Shown: one piece after another, positions 44,411-56,173 of the stretch
Layout of the letters: each line of letters opens with the position of its first letter
Numbering within the stretch: the stretch's first letter is position 1
Assembly: GCA_016946835.1 (NCBI GenBank)
Contig: JACVTC010000073.1
Span: 1-62,500, forward strand
DNA length: 62,500 nucleotides
Direction of reading: 5' to 3'
DNA from: Neocallimastix lanati (nom. inval.)
Lineage: Eukaryota > Neocallimastigomycota > Neocallimastigomycetes > Neocallimastigales > Neocallimastigaceae
Position numbers and translations under genes: made by a program
The notes under the pieces: generated by a model
The model's database searches: none
Seen by the model: the letters and a program-made list of their open reading frames with translations, nothing else
What the model was told of the DNA's origin: nothing

Positions 44411-44449
44411 AAATTATTAATATTTTTCTTCTATATATTAAAATAGCTT

Positions 44450-44970
44450 TTTTTTTCTAGATTATTTATAAATATCTCTTTTATTTAAAATATTTATTAA
44501 TATTTATTAAATATTATAATATTTTTATAAAAGCTTATGATTTTATAAAATACTAAGTAAGAATTTAAAGGTATAAAAATGACCAATTAATTATTTAAAT
44601 ATTATTTATTTTTTTTTTTTTTTAATTTTAATAATTATATCTTAAATTATTATTCTTTACATTTTTTAAATTATTAATATTTATTTTATATATATATATA
44701 TATATATATTTAAAAATTATTATTAATTATATATTTTGAAAAATTATAAAAGGTTAAAAACGTGAGATAAGATATTAAATTTTTTTAATGATTAAGTTCT
44801 AATGTAATAATTTTAAGTTATTTATTTATTTTAGTTTTGTTTATTTAGTTATTTATTTAAAATAAATATATAATTTATTTGTTTTAATATTAATTTATTT
44901 ATTTATTAACTTTTAAAAAAATTGCGAAATGCAACTTTCCGAAATGAAAATTTTTTAAAATGCCTCATAC
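44450..44970. repeat. Dispersed repeat R4, copy 3
   Basis: Contains CTAGATTATTTATAAATATCTC, TTTATAAAATACTAAGTAAGAATTTAAAGG and ends GCGAAATGCAACTTTCCGAAATG. Confidence 0.55.
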
Positions 44971-45017
44971 TCAATTTTATTATTTAATAATTGATATAAA
45001 ACAAATAGGAGTAGCAA

Positions 45018-45098
45018 CATATTCTTTTATTTAATTTATATATATATATTAAATAAAAGAATATGCCACACACTCCATTGAAATAACGAGTGTGTAGC
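45018..45098. repeat. Twin perfect inverted repeats
   Basis: First hairpin: an 18-bp perfect arm at 45018-45035 with its complement at 45048-45065. Second: ACACACTC (45068-45075) with GAGTGTGT (45088-45095). The two are side by side. May be the end of a small DNA transposon; no mobile element boundary is proven. Confidence 0.6.
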
Positions 45099-45314
45099 AT
45101 TTCGAAAAATTTTAATAAATAGATAAATAAATAATAAAATAAATAAATAATAAAAAAATAAAAAAATAAAAAAATAAAAAAAATATAAAAAAAAAATAAG
45201 AATAAAAAAATAAAAAATAAAAAATAAAAAAAAAAATGCCACCTAAAATCATCCTAACTGTGTGCTACTTTTAACTCCCTTTTTTTAAGATGTCCTCATC
45301 TTTTTTTTTTTTTT

Positions 45315-45740
45315 TTTTTTTACTGGATTATTTATAAATATTTCTTTTATTAAAAAAAATTTATTATAATTTAAGATTTTTTAAAATACTGCGCAAGGAC
45401 TTAAAAGGTGTAAAAATGATCATTTAATTATTTAGATATTATTTTTTAATCTTTATAATAATTATTTTTTAATTTTAATAATTATATTTTAAATTATTAT
45501 CCTTTACATCTTTTAAATTAATAATACTTATTTTATAATAATTATATATATATATATAATTATTATTAATCATATATATTTATTGAAATATTATAGAACA
45601 TTTAAAATGTATGATAAAATATTTAATTTTTTTAAAGCTTTAATTCTAATGAATATTTATTATTATATTATATATATGTAATATATATTTTTTTCCTATT
45701 TTTAAAAATTAAATTTTAAATTTATTTATTTATTATAGTT

Positions 45741-45788
<48 letters not shown>

Positions 45789-45870
45789 ATTATATATTAT
45801 ATATTTGCTTTATAATTAATTTATATAATTATTAACTTAAAATAAAAAATTTTCGAAATGCACCCCATAA
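45315..45870. repeat. Dispersed repeat R4, copy 4
   Basis: ACTGGATTATTTATAAATATTTC through TTCGAAATGCACCCC. More diverged than copies 2 and 3, with an ATTT microsatellite (about 45738-45786). Confidence 0.5.
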
Positions 45871-46494
45871 ATTAATTTCTAATATAAATACAATAAAAAC
45901 TAGATTAATACATGATATAAAATGAAATATTCAAACCTTAATTAATATAAAATTAGTTTTTATTATTCAAACATAAATTAATGTCATAAATCAAATTTAA
46001 ATCTAATGATTTTACAACAATTTCAATATGTGGCTTGATTACTATATATTAATTATATATTTAATTAATAATAAATTTTATAGCATAAATCAATGTTTTA
46101 ATTATTCTTATTATTTTATATTTATATTTATATAGTTTTAAATATTTCCTTAAATAATAATTATTAATAGTTTATTCTAATCACAAGAACAATTAATTAA
46201 ATAGTTAATTATAACTAAATAACATAAAAATAAAGCATTTCTCTGAATTAAGAGAATAGCAATAGTAGTCGTTGTTGTGTAAAAGTTATATTATGTTAAG
46301 TTAGTTTGTAATTAAAAGAATAAGAAAGTTGTTAAATAGTCTTTTTAATTATATGTAGTTTTTATATAAAATTAAATAAATAAATAAATAATAAATTAAT
46401 AAATTTAATAAATAAATCCCAACAAAAGTACATCGAACTTTTGAGTTGTATATCATACATAAATTTATACTTTTACACCATTTCTTAATTAACA
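45871..46494. other. Intergenic, nothing recognised
   Basis: AT-rich sequence without coding frames or recognisable repeats. Confidence 0.5.
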
Positions 46495-47115
46495 TAAATT
46501 TATTATTAATTAGAGTTTTTATTTCTTTTTATATCATTATTATTAATTATAATTTTAATGATATATGATTTTAATTAATAATAAATAATTTTAATTAATA
46601 TTTAATTAATTATTTTTAATTTATTCAGAAACATTAATTGAATACAAACATAATAAAAAAAAAAAAAAAAACAGATAAATTTTATAAAAAATTTAATTTC
46701 AAAATTAATAATTAATTTTTGTATTTTTTTGTATTTTTTGAGTTAATTTGATTTATTGATTGGTATCAACGGTTGACACAACAACAGCGGCTTAAAGTTA
46801 AAAATAAAAAAAAAGTATATTTTCTCATGTAGTTGCTTCTATTGTTTACAAATGAGAATATTCTTTCATCTTTATTGACTGGAAAACTTTATTTTCTATT
46901 TTATAAAATTGAAATATGTTTTGTTTAAGTTAAACTTTATTATTTATTTAAAATTATTTATTATTCAATATTTAATTATTTATTATTAATTAATTATTAG
47001 TTATTATGATTAAAAAAAAAAAAAAAAAAAAAAAAAGAAACATCTATAAAGCTTTGTGGAAGAGTTTGACAAGGTTAGGATTTTCCTTTTTTTAACTTAA
47101 TTTGTAAAAGTTTTT
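46495..47115. repeat. Dispersed repeat R3, copy 3 (diverged)
   Basis: CAACAGCGGCTTAAAGTT at about 46782-46799 and GACAAGGTTAGGATTTTCC near 47067. Shorter than the other copies. Confidence 0.6.
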
Positions 47116-47269
47116 TTTTTTTTGCCAAATTGTATATATAAAACTTTATTATATAATTTTTATTATAAATTTTATATTTAACTATTTAAAACATAAATAT
47201 TTAGAAAATAAAATAAAATATATTATTATAAAATATATAAATATAAGATATATAAAAAATAAAATACAT

Positions 47270-47500
47270 ATATTATTTTGTTTCAATCAGAAACTGTTAA
47301 ATTTTCAGCATTCCTCGACCTCGACACCTTATTTACATCAAATGATATGTCGGGACGAGTACATTTTGTTAAATAAATCAGAGAATCTAAGAAACTTTTG
47401 TAAGTCGTTTTGTTGGAAAGAATTATGATTTTCATTAATGTTTTTCATCAATGCATATTGCTTTGGCTTTACGTGTTTTGTTAAACTTTAAATTTGGATA
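47270..47500 (-). pseudogene. Ty1/copia reverse transcriptase remnant
   Basis: Minus strand reads TRPDISFDVNKVSRSRN after NDLQKFL-like codons. This is the conserved copia RT C-terminal stretch (YLT..RPDI.FAV..VSR). Frameshifts present. Confidence 0.65.
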
Positions 47501-47699
47501 AATCTACTATTCAAATTTTAAAAAAAAAAAAAAAATAAAAATAAAAATAAAAATTTGAAATGAAATTTTTATTATTAATTAAAGTTTTAATTTTAAAATT
47601 AATTTTTTTGTTTTGTTTTGTTTTGTTTTACCCCTTTTATTCAATAGGAATTAAAAAAATAATAAAAAAAATTTATTAATTAATAAATAATAAAAACTT

Positions 47700-48246
47700 A
47701 AAATTATTTAAAAAAAAAAAAAAAATAAAAAAAAAAAAAAAAAAAAAAAGAACAAGAAAAAAAATTTTTTATAATTATTTTTTTTTTTATTTTTTTTACT
47801 TTTTTTTTTTTATTTTTTTATTTTTTTACTTTTTTTGTATATTTTTTATTGGGAAGGCTTTGAAAGGGTTAATTTTATTTATTAATTTTTAATTTCTTCC
47901 ATTGTTTGTTATTTAATTAAATATTTTTTCATTATTAAAAAGTTTCAACAATCATTAAATTAAATATTAAATTATTTCTCTGTTCATATCAAAGTTTATA
48001 GAAGATAAAAAAAAAAAAAAAAAAACTATAAATAAGCATAAATTTCATCAATAATTTTTATCCTTATAAACAATAAATATAAAAATAAAAAATTCTATTG
48101 ATTTGAATTTATTAAAAAATTATTATAATTATAAGTTAAAAAAAAAAAAAAGAAAAAACATTTAAAATAATATTCATATATATATAAAAAAAAATAATTC
48201 TATTTTAAAATTATATTAAAGATATTAAAAAAAAAATAAAAAAAAA
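47700..48246 (+). promoter_or_regulatory. Promoter module of LysM gene 6
   Basis: A-tract/T-tract switch near 47710-47800, GGAAGGCTTTGAAAGGGTT at 47852-47870 (one T to C), and ACTATAAATAAGCATAAATTTCATC from about 48025. A ~100-bp insert, absent from the other modules, separates the two motifs. Confidence 0.68.
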
Positions 48247-49047
48247 ATGAAGTTTAATACTGGTGTTATTGCTTTAGTCCTTGGTATTGCTTCCCAAGTT
48301 TATGGTAAAGGTTACCGCTGTAAAGAACATTATGTTATTGGTCGTGGTGACTCATGTGATGATGTCCTTGATGGATCTGATGACAATTACAATTTAAGAT
48401 TAAATGATTTACTTATGTTAAATCCAACTGTTGATTGTGATAACTTATCCATTGGTCAAAAACTTTGTATTACAAGTGATATTGATAGTTATTACGATGA
48501 AAAGGAAACTGGTACATACATTATTAAAAAAACAGATACTTATGAAGGTATTGCTAAAAAGTTAGGTACCACTCAAGAAATCCTTTACAGAATTAACTTC
48601 TCCTCATACCTTTATAAGAATGGTAATGATAATATTAAGCATCAAGTAGGAAATCATATTTTCTATCGTAAGGATCATTACTACCTTCCAAATTTCAGTA
48701 AGAGTAAGGAATATATTCTTTCTAAACATAGAAAATCTACTACTACTAAAAAGACCATTAAAAAGGCCACTAAAACTATTACTAAAACTGCTACTAAGGC
48801 TACTGGTAAAGCTAAACAAACTAGCTATGCTTGTGATAAGCATGTTGTGGTTAAGCATGGTGATACCTGTTACAAAATCTACAATAATAAGAATGTAAAT
48901 ATTTCCTCCAATCAATTATTAAAATTAAATCCAAATCTTAACTGTGACAACTTAAGAAGTAATACAAAGATTTGTGTTTCGTCTAAAAATGCAGGTAACA
49001 ACAAAACTCCAAACTTTTCTAACAGTAAACAAATTACTCTTAAATAA
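48247..49047 (+). CDS. Secreted LysM-domain protein, copy 6
   Basis: 266 residues. Signal peptide MKFNTGVIALVLG... ending VYG; LysM 1 with GRGDSC and NPTVDC; LysM 2 with DHYYLPNF (no Cys, two changes from DHYYIPDF); shortest-type linker (KTIKKATKTITK); LysM 3 with IYNNKN as in copy 5. Last gene of the array. Predicted secreted glycan-binding protein of unknown biological role. Confidence 0.93.
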   Translation: MKFNTGVIALVLGIASQVYGKGYRCKEHYVIGRGDSCDDVLDGSDDNYNLRLNDLLMLNPTVDCDNLSIGQKLCITSDIDSYYDEKETGTYIIKKTDTYEGIAKKLGTTQEILYRINFSSYLYKNGNDNIKHQVGNHIFYRKDHYYLPNFSKSKEYILSKHRKSTTTKKTIKKATKTITKTATKATGKAKQTSYACDKHVVVKHGDTCYKIYNNKNVNISSNQLLKLNPNLNCDNLRSNTKICVSSKNAGNNKTPNFSNSKQITLK

Positions 49048-49750
49048 TTAAGAAAATAAAAAGTAAAAAAAAATTAAGAAAGTAAAAAAATATTAAAAAA
49101 AAAAATATTAAAAAAAATTTTAAAAAAAATATTAAAAATAAAAAGAAAATAGAAATAAAACAAAAAATAATATATAATTTTTTTTAATAAAAAAGAAAAA
49201 AAATAGAAATAAATAGAAATAGAAAAAAAAGAGAAAAAAATAAAGTGTTACAAATATTAAAGTAAAAAAAAAAAAATTAAAAGATAATCAAAAATGAATA
49301 GAATCTTTTATTAAAATGAAAATTATAAATAAAATAATAAAAATCAATTAAAATAAATTTTTTATGTAAAAAATTTAAGTAAAAAGGAATAATTCATCAA
49401 AGTATAAAACAATATTAATAAATATGTAAAATTATTTGTTATTAGAGAATAAAATATACTTTTTTTTTATTTTTAGAAAGCAACTTTTTATAATAAATAT
49501 TAAAAATAAAAATGTATATATCTTAAATTAAAAAAAAAACATATATATATATAATAATTATTATTTATATGTGTATTTAAAATAAACTTCAAAAAAGAAA
49601 AAATAAAAGTTGCAAAAAAAAAAAATATACAAAAATTTTTCTATTATTTTATTATTATTATATTATTATTTGAGTGTCATTTATAAATCAATAAAATGCT
49701 AGAATTATAATATCATTTATAAATCAATAAACTGCTAGAATTATAATAAA
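49048..49750 (+). other. Conserved 3' flank of LysM unit 6
   Basis: Shared flank ending with a tandem duplication of ATTTATAAATCAATAAA.TGCTAGAATTATAAT (about 49678-49748). No gene. Confidence 0.6.
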
Positions 49751-52060
49751 TTTTTATTTTTTTTTATTTTTAATAATATTTAATGCATTATTTAAAATAG
49801 AAAATTAAATATATATATGTATATTTTTTCTATTATTTTTATTATTAGATTTTTTTCTTTTTAATAATTTTAATAATAATTAATGCATTATTTAAATATA
49901 TATTTATTTTTCTATTTTTTTTTTTATTATTAAACTTCTTTATTTTTTTCCTTTTTATTCTTTTTTTTTTAAGTATTCTGTATTTTTTTATTTTAATAAT
50001 TTATTTAATTTCTTATGATATATTTACAAAAAAAAAAAAAAAAAAGAGCTTAAAAATTATATTTTTATATCTGAAGACTCCTAGCTACAAATATTTTATT
50101 TGGAATTATTAATAATAGCTAAAATAATCTATTAAATATTTCATCATAATAATTGTTATAATTAAGATAAAGTAGGCTGAATAAATAGTTAATTTTTTTT
50201 TTATTTTTTTTTAAACTAATAAATATGTTGATCATAATTAAATTTAAAAAAATATAATTAATATTTAATTAGTATTATATTATTTTTTAAATCAATAAAT
50301 CTTTAAAATAAGAAAAAAAACTTTATATTTATAATAATATTATTTCTATTTTTTGATGACCTAAACTAATATTCTGCCTATTATTATTATTATTAAATAT
50401 AATCTATATATATAACATATATATATAATATATACAATTTATTAGATGTGGTACATTTGGGAAAGAAGTTGCATTTTGAAATGTGGCGCTGATATTGTTG
50501 TAATTTGACATCATAAATGTTTTAAAAATAAATAAATAAATTATAGGTTTAGAGAATAATTAAATTTGTACTAATTATTAAAAAATAAAATGTTTTTAAA
50601 TATTTTCTTAATTACTTTATAACTGTTAATAATAAGGAATTTATGGTTTATATAGATATCAACTTTATTTATTTATTATGATAGATATATTAAGCACTTA
50701 AGTCACAAAGTGCTTCAAGAGCTATACAATAAAATTTACATTATATTTATAGACTTATATATGTGGCTTAGATTACTTGTCACGTTAGTGTAACATGAAA
50801 TGCATTGTCTAAATATATACTAATAATTCACAAAGTTATCAATAACAAAAAAGACTTTATAATAAATAATAAATAATAATTAAATAAATGTAATTAATAA
50901 AACAATTAAATATAATTAATAAAATAATGTAAAATGATATATAATAAAGATTAATGTTTAAATAAAAAAAAAAAATTTTTTTTTTATTGAAATCAATACA
51001 ATTTTAATGAGAAAGGTTTATTGAACATTTTTTTATTAATAAAATATATCCTATTATAATAAATTGATTTTTTAAATTAATTTCAAAATTATATAGATGA
51101 TATTAATTAATTATTATTATTATTATTATTATAATTATTATTTTATTATCTTTTTTTTGGTTAAAGAATTTTTTTAAATAAGTAACAGAAACATTTTTTT
51201 TTTTTTTTAGAAATATGACTTTATTTTTTCTCTGACTTTACTCAATAATTGTTTAATATAGTGTCCAATTTATCTTATAATATTTAGATATGTAAAAATA
51301 TGAAGATATTTGTATGTATATATATTTTAATTAATTTCTTTTTAATATATTTTATTTTATTATTAATTGTATTATTCGTTAAATTTCCTTTTAAAAAAAA
51401 AAAAAATACTATAAAAATAATTAACAGCAACAAAAAATTAATTAATTTGTGGTAGAACTTATAAATAACTTTTTCAAAATTTATTAAATCTAATATGAAA
51501 AAAAATAACGAAAAATAAATAAAAAGATTCATATCAATTAACCATAATTATTGAAATTAATATTGAAATTAATAAATTTTTAATGTTTAAACGTCGTCTT
51601 AACTAAATTGAAATATTTTTTATTTATTGAATATATAATTATTTTTATACTATTTCATAATAAGATAGATGAAATTAATTATTAAATAATAATATATAAT
51701 AATAAAATTTATTAATAAATTAATAATCTTTATATTATTATTATTATTATCATAATTATTATTATCATAATTATTTATTATTATTTTTAATAAATATAAA
51801 TAAATAAATATTATAATTTTAATTTGAAATAAAAATTTAACTTTTTCTTAAATCTATTTAATTACCATACAATATATTATATTAATAAAGTAATAAACGT
51901 AAATTTTATCAATTATATAGACAAATATTAAAAGACAAACATATATATATATATATTAAATGTAAATATTTTAGAAATTGAGAAACAATACTAATAATAT
52001 TATAAATAGAGTTTTAAATATATATATTTATTTTTATTTTCATTAAAATTTTATAAGTCG

Positions 52061-52092
<32 letters not shown>

Positions 52093-53085
52093 CATTGAAG
52101 ATAAAAATATTTCAAAATTTGAGGTACATCAATATATATATTTTCCCTTTTCATTTAAAACATTTCAACTTTATTATTGATTTTTTTTCCATACTTTCTT
52201 CAATTGGAATAGAAAACAGTTCAACTTATATTTATATATAAATTTTAATTTATATATTAATAATTTTAAAAAAATGTTTTTATTTTTATTTTTTTTTAAA
52301 ATTATTAACTCTATATATCATTATTATTCTAATATAATAATATATATATATTTATTTTTTATTTTTTTTATTTTAGTCTATATAAAATGAAATTATTTTA
52401 AAAATTATATAAATATATAAATATAAATTTAAATAAATATATATATATATATACTTTTATTTTATATTATATTTTTAAAAACAGCCGTTTCATAAAATGG
52501 TATTGAATGGAAAATTAAAAAAAAAAAAAAAAATTAATTATATTTAATTGTATTTGCCGTTAACTCTAACATTAAATAATAAAAAAAAATTTGAATATAA
52601 TTTTTTTTTTTTGTTAATATATTTTTGTGTAGACATGGACGGATAGAATTATAAATAAAAATTATAAAAAATTATAAAAATTATAAATAATTAAAAAAAA
52701 AAAAAGTATAAATAAATTAATTAAATGAAATTAAAGATAGATACGAGATAATAGTAGATAAAGGATTATATTAACATTTAAAATAATTGGTATTTTTGAA
52801 TTATTATTTTATGGTATTATAATTATAATACTATTATTAATATTAAATACTAATCTATTTTTTCATATAATTTTAAATTATTATTTAATTATTAATATCA
52901 TATTTTATTATTAATTTTTTTTTTTTAATTATCAACATTTTTATTCAGTTATAAATAATTTATTTAATAATTAATGATTATTATTTAAATTATCATTTAA
53001 TTATTAAAATGAATGATTTATTCCAAATTTAAATTAATAATATCAATATTTAAAAATTTTAAATAATTTAATATTTATGATGTAT

Positions 53086-53125
<40 letters not shown>

Positions 53126-53560
53126 TAATTTCATATTTCATTTTAGGTATGAAATCTAAATCAAAAAGCTATTTATGCTAATTTATTATTAAATAAAATT
53201 TGTATTTTTTAATTTAAAAATAAAAAAAAAAACACTTCAATTTTTTTCATAAAACATTAAATAAAAACTATTAAAATTTTATATTTTTATATTTATATAT
53301 GAATCTATATCTTAAATTAATATAAGAAAAAAAAGTATATAAATAATATTTTTTTTTTTTTTATCATTAATTTAATTGTAAAATAATAATAATAGTTTTT
53401 GTAGATATATAATTTAAACTTTTTATCATATTTGTAAATAATAAATTTATTTATTAAAAAATTATTATATTTAAACCATAATATTTATAATAATATAATA
53501 TAATATAAAATATAAAATAAATTAATTAAATTAATAAATATATATAGTATTACTTCAAAA
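49751..53560. other. Long gene-free AT-rich stretch
   Basis: Nearly 4 kb of A/T sequence with homopolymers and ATT/TA repeats. I see no convincing frame, tRNA or retroelement piece. The last ~100 bp before 53561 (ATATATAGTATTACTTC) may be the old promoter of the xylanase gene. Confidence 0.55.
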
Positions 53561-54934
53561 ATGAAGTTATATCAATTGATTCCTTTGCTTTTTTCTTTAA
53601 CTTCAACTACTCTTGCTCAAAGCTTCTGTACTGCTTCTGGTCACAATGGTGAAAGTATTTTGGTAAATGGTAACAAGCTTGGTAAGATCGGTACCGTTAA
53701 TTATCAATTATGGGCTGATAGTGGTAACAATAGAGCTACTTTCTATTCAGATGGTTCTTTCTCTTGTGGATTCGAAAAAGCAGGTGATTATTTATGTCGT
53801 ACTGGTCTTTCTTTTGATGGTTTTAAAATCCCATCTCAAATTGGTCGTATAAAGGCCGATTTTAAGGTTAAAAAGGAAAGTGTCGATAACGTCGGTTATT
53901 CCTACGTCGGTATCTATGGTTGAACTAAAAATCCTCGTGTGGAATGGTATATTGTGGATGATTGGCTTTCCAAGGAAAGACCAGGAGATTGGATCGGGAA
54001 AACAAAACATGGTGATTTTACTATCGATGATGCCCAGTACACCGTTTATCAAAATTTACGTGGTGATCTCATTCAGTATTTCAGTCTTCGTAAGGAAGCT
54101 CGTGACTGCGGTACCATCGATATTTCGGCTCATTTTGATCAATGGGAAAAACTTGGTATGAAAATGGGTACCTTGGATGAGGCTAAGGTTTTGGCTGAAA
54201 TCGGAAATGGTAATGGTGGGGTCACCGGTACAGTCGATTTCCCTTACGCTAAGGTTTATCTTGGTGATTCTTCTCCAGCTCAATCTGAAGATCAACCACA
54301 AAATCAACCACAGGATCAACCATAAGGTCAACCTCAAGGAGCACTACAGGATCAGCCACAAAGGTTACCACAAGTTCCATCACAAGTTTCATCACATGGT
54401 CTATCTCCAGATCTACAACAAAATCAACCACAAAGTCAACCACAAGGACTACCACAAGGTCAACAACAAGATCAACCACAAGGACCACCTCAAAATCCAC
54501 CACAAGGACTACCACAAGGACTACCACAAGGTCAACAACAAGAGCAACCACAAGGACCACCTCAAAATCCACCACAAGGTCAACAACAAGATCAACTACA
54601 AGGACCACCTCAAAATCCACCACAAGGTCAACAACAAGATCAACCACAAGGACCACCTCAAAATCCACCACAAGGTCAACAACAAGATCAACCACAAGGA
54701 CCACATCAAAGTCCACCACAAGATCAACCACAAGGACCACCACAAGATCAACCCCAATGGCAACAACAAGGTCAACTACAAAATCAATCACAAGGACAAC
54801 AAAATACATTTACTGGTGGTAATTGTGCTGGTGCTTGGGCTCAATGTGGTGGAGAAGGATTTAGTGGACCTAACTGTTGTAATGAAGGTACCTGTACCCA
54901 AATTAATCAATACTACCACCAATGTAAGCTTTAA
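53561..54934 (+). pseudogene. GH11 endo-1,4-beta-xylanase with Gln/Pro linker and CBM1, two in-frame stops
   Basis: A continuous 458-codon frame broken by TGA at codon 121 (53921-53923) and TAA at codon 255 (54323-54325), with no indels. Signal peptide (1-20, MKLYQLIPLLF...), then a GH11 jelly-roll domain (about 21-240). Nucleophile Glu lies in VEWYIVDDW just after the first stop, and the probable acid/base Glu in VLAEIGNGNGG. A Gln/Pro-rich linker with a 48-bp repeat follows. The C-terminal CBM1 (about 423-457) has the C-x-W-x-QCGG-G pattern and NQYYHQC end. The first stop sits where GH11 has a conserved Trp (YGW), consistent with TGG to TGA; the second fits CAA to TAA. Xylan hydrolysis would be the ancestral role. 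All domains except the stops look well preserved, so inactivation is recent, or the stops are allelic or sequencing errors. Confidence 0.9.
54458..54721 (+). repeat. 48-bp coding minisatellite in the xylanase linker
   Basis: GGTCAACAACAAGA units begin at 54458, 54530, 54578, 54626 and 54674; the spacing is 72, 48, 48 and 48 bp. Each encodes GQQQDQPQGPPQNPPQ or a close variant. All spacings are multiples of 3. Confidence 0.9.
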
Positions 54935-55837
54935 ATGCTTTTTTTTTTTTTTTTTTTAAGTTTATATATTATATTATTATTATTATTATATTATTTTCTA
55001 TAGTTTTATTTTATTTTATTTTTTTTTTTTTTGAAATAAAATAAGATAAAATATAAAAAAAAAAAGTAAAAATAAATTTTTTTTGTAAATTTGAAATTTT
55101 ATATATATTTATAAATTATAGTAATAGCATTTTAAATTTAGTATACGAAAAAAATTGTATTATACATATATATAAAAAAAAATAACAATATTAGATAATT
55201 AATGTAAATAGATTAATATTTTATTTAATTTTTTTTTTCCAAAAAAAAAAAAAAAGATACAAAAATAAAAAAATGTTTAATAATTTTTCATTAAATATAA
55301 ATAAATAATATATATATATATCTGTATATATGATTTAATATGAAAATAAAATTTGATATTTTATAATAAAATAGTAAAATAAATAATAAATAATAAATAA
55401 TAAATTATAAATGTTAAATATTAAATATTAAATAAATAAATTAATAAATAGTTAAATAAATAAATTAATAATATTTAAATAAATAAATGAATAAATAAAT
55501 AATAATTTTAGTTTATAATAATGTATTCAAAAAAAAAAAAAATTTTTTTTTTTTTTTTAAATAATTATTTATTGGCTTTTTAATACACTGATATTAAAAA
55601 TTGTTGTTAAAGTTTATATATATTACATTATTAGAGTTTATTTATGAATTCTTTTTTTAATATATATATCCAATATATATATATATATAATAAAAAAAAA
55701 ATATAATTCTTTTTTCATAATCCAATATATTAGGTTTATATTTTATGATTTAGACGATAGTATCTAATAAATCTTTCTATTATAATTTTTTTGAAAAATA
55801 TTAATAATAGATTTTATAAAACTGAAACTTTTACTTC
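54935..55837. other. Intergenic, nothing recognised
   Basis: T-tract after the xylanase stop, then AT-rich repeats. No gene seen. Confidence 0.55.
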
Positions 55838-56173
55838 TTAATAATTTAATAAACATTTTACTAATTCTATATTACAATTTTTACATGCAATTAATAATGG
55901 AGTATCTCCATCTTTATTTTTCTCATTGATGTCTATTCCTTGATGAATTAATTTCTTTACTTCTTCAATATTACCTTGTTGACATTCATAGGTTAAATAT
56001 GTATCCTTTTCATCTCTGTTAGTATTTTTTCTATTCATTATATTATTTCTTCTTGCCCTTCTTTCTTGTTCCAATTGTTTTCTCAATAATTTATTTTTAT
56101 TTTTTATTCTCTTATTTTCCCTTTTTTTATTTATTAAATTATTTTTTATTCTTTCTTTCCCTCTTTTTTTCAT
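55838..56173 (-). pseudogene. C-terminal ankyrin block of a frameshifted gene
   Basis: A 111-codon minus-strand frame: a Lys/Arg/Glu-rich coiled-coil tail, then one and a half ankyrin repeats (GNIEEVKKLIHQGIDINEKN, DGDTPLLIACKNCNIELVKCLL), and a stop in the middle of what should be the next repeat. It continues the coiled coil of 56174-56400, so it is the 3' part of one broken gene starting at 57222. Confidence 0.7.

Noticed and set aside
54249-54809. 186-residue minus-strand ORF rich in Val/Asp
   Set aside because: Antisense shadow of the Gln/Pro linker minisatellite of the xylanase pseudogene.
54177-54959. 260-residue +strand ORF rich in His/Lys/Asn
   Set aside because: Alternate-frame reading of the xylanase linker repeat; the GH11-CBM1 frame explains the region.
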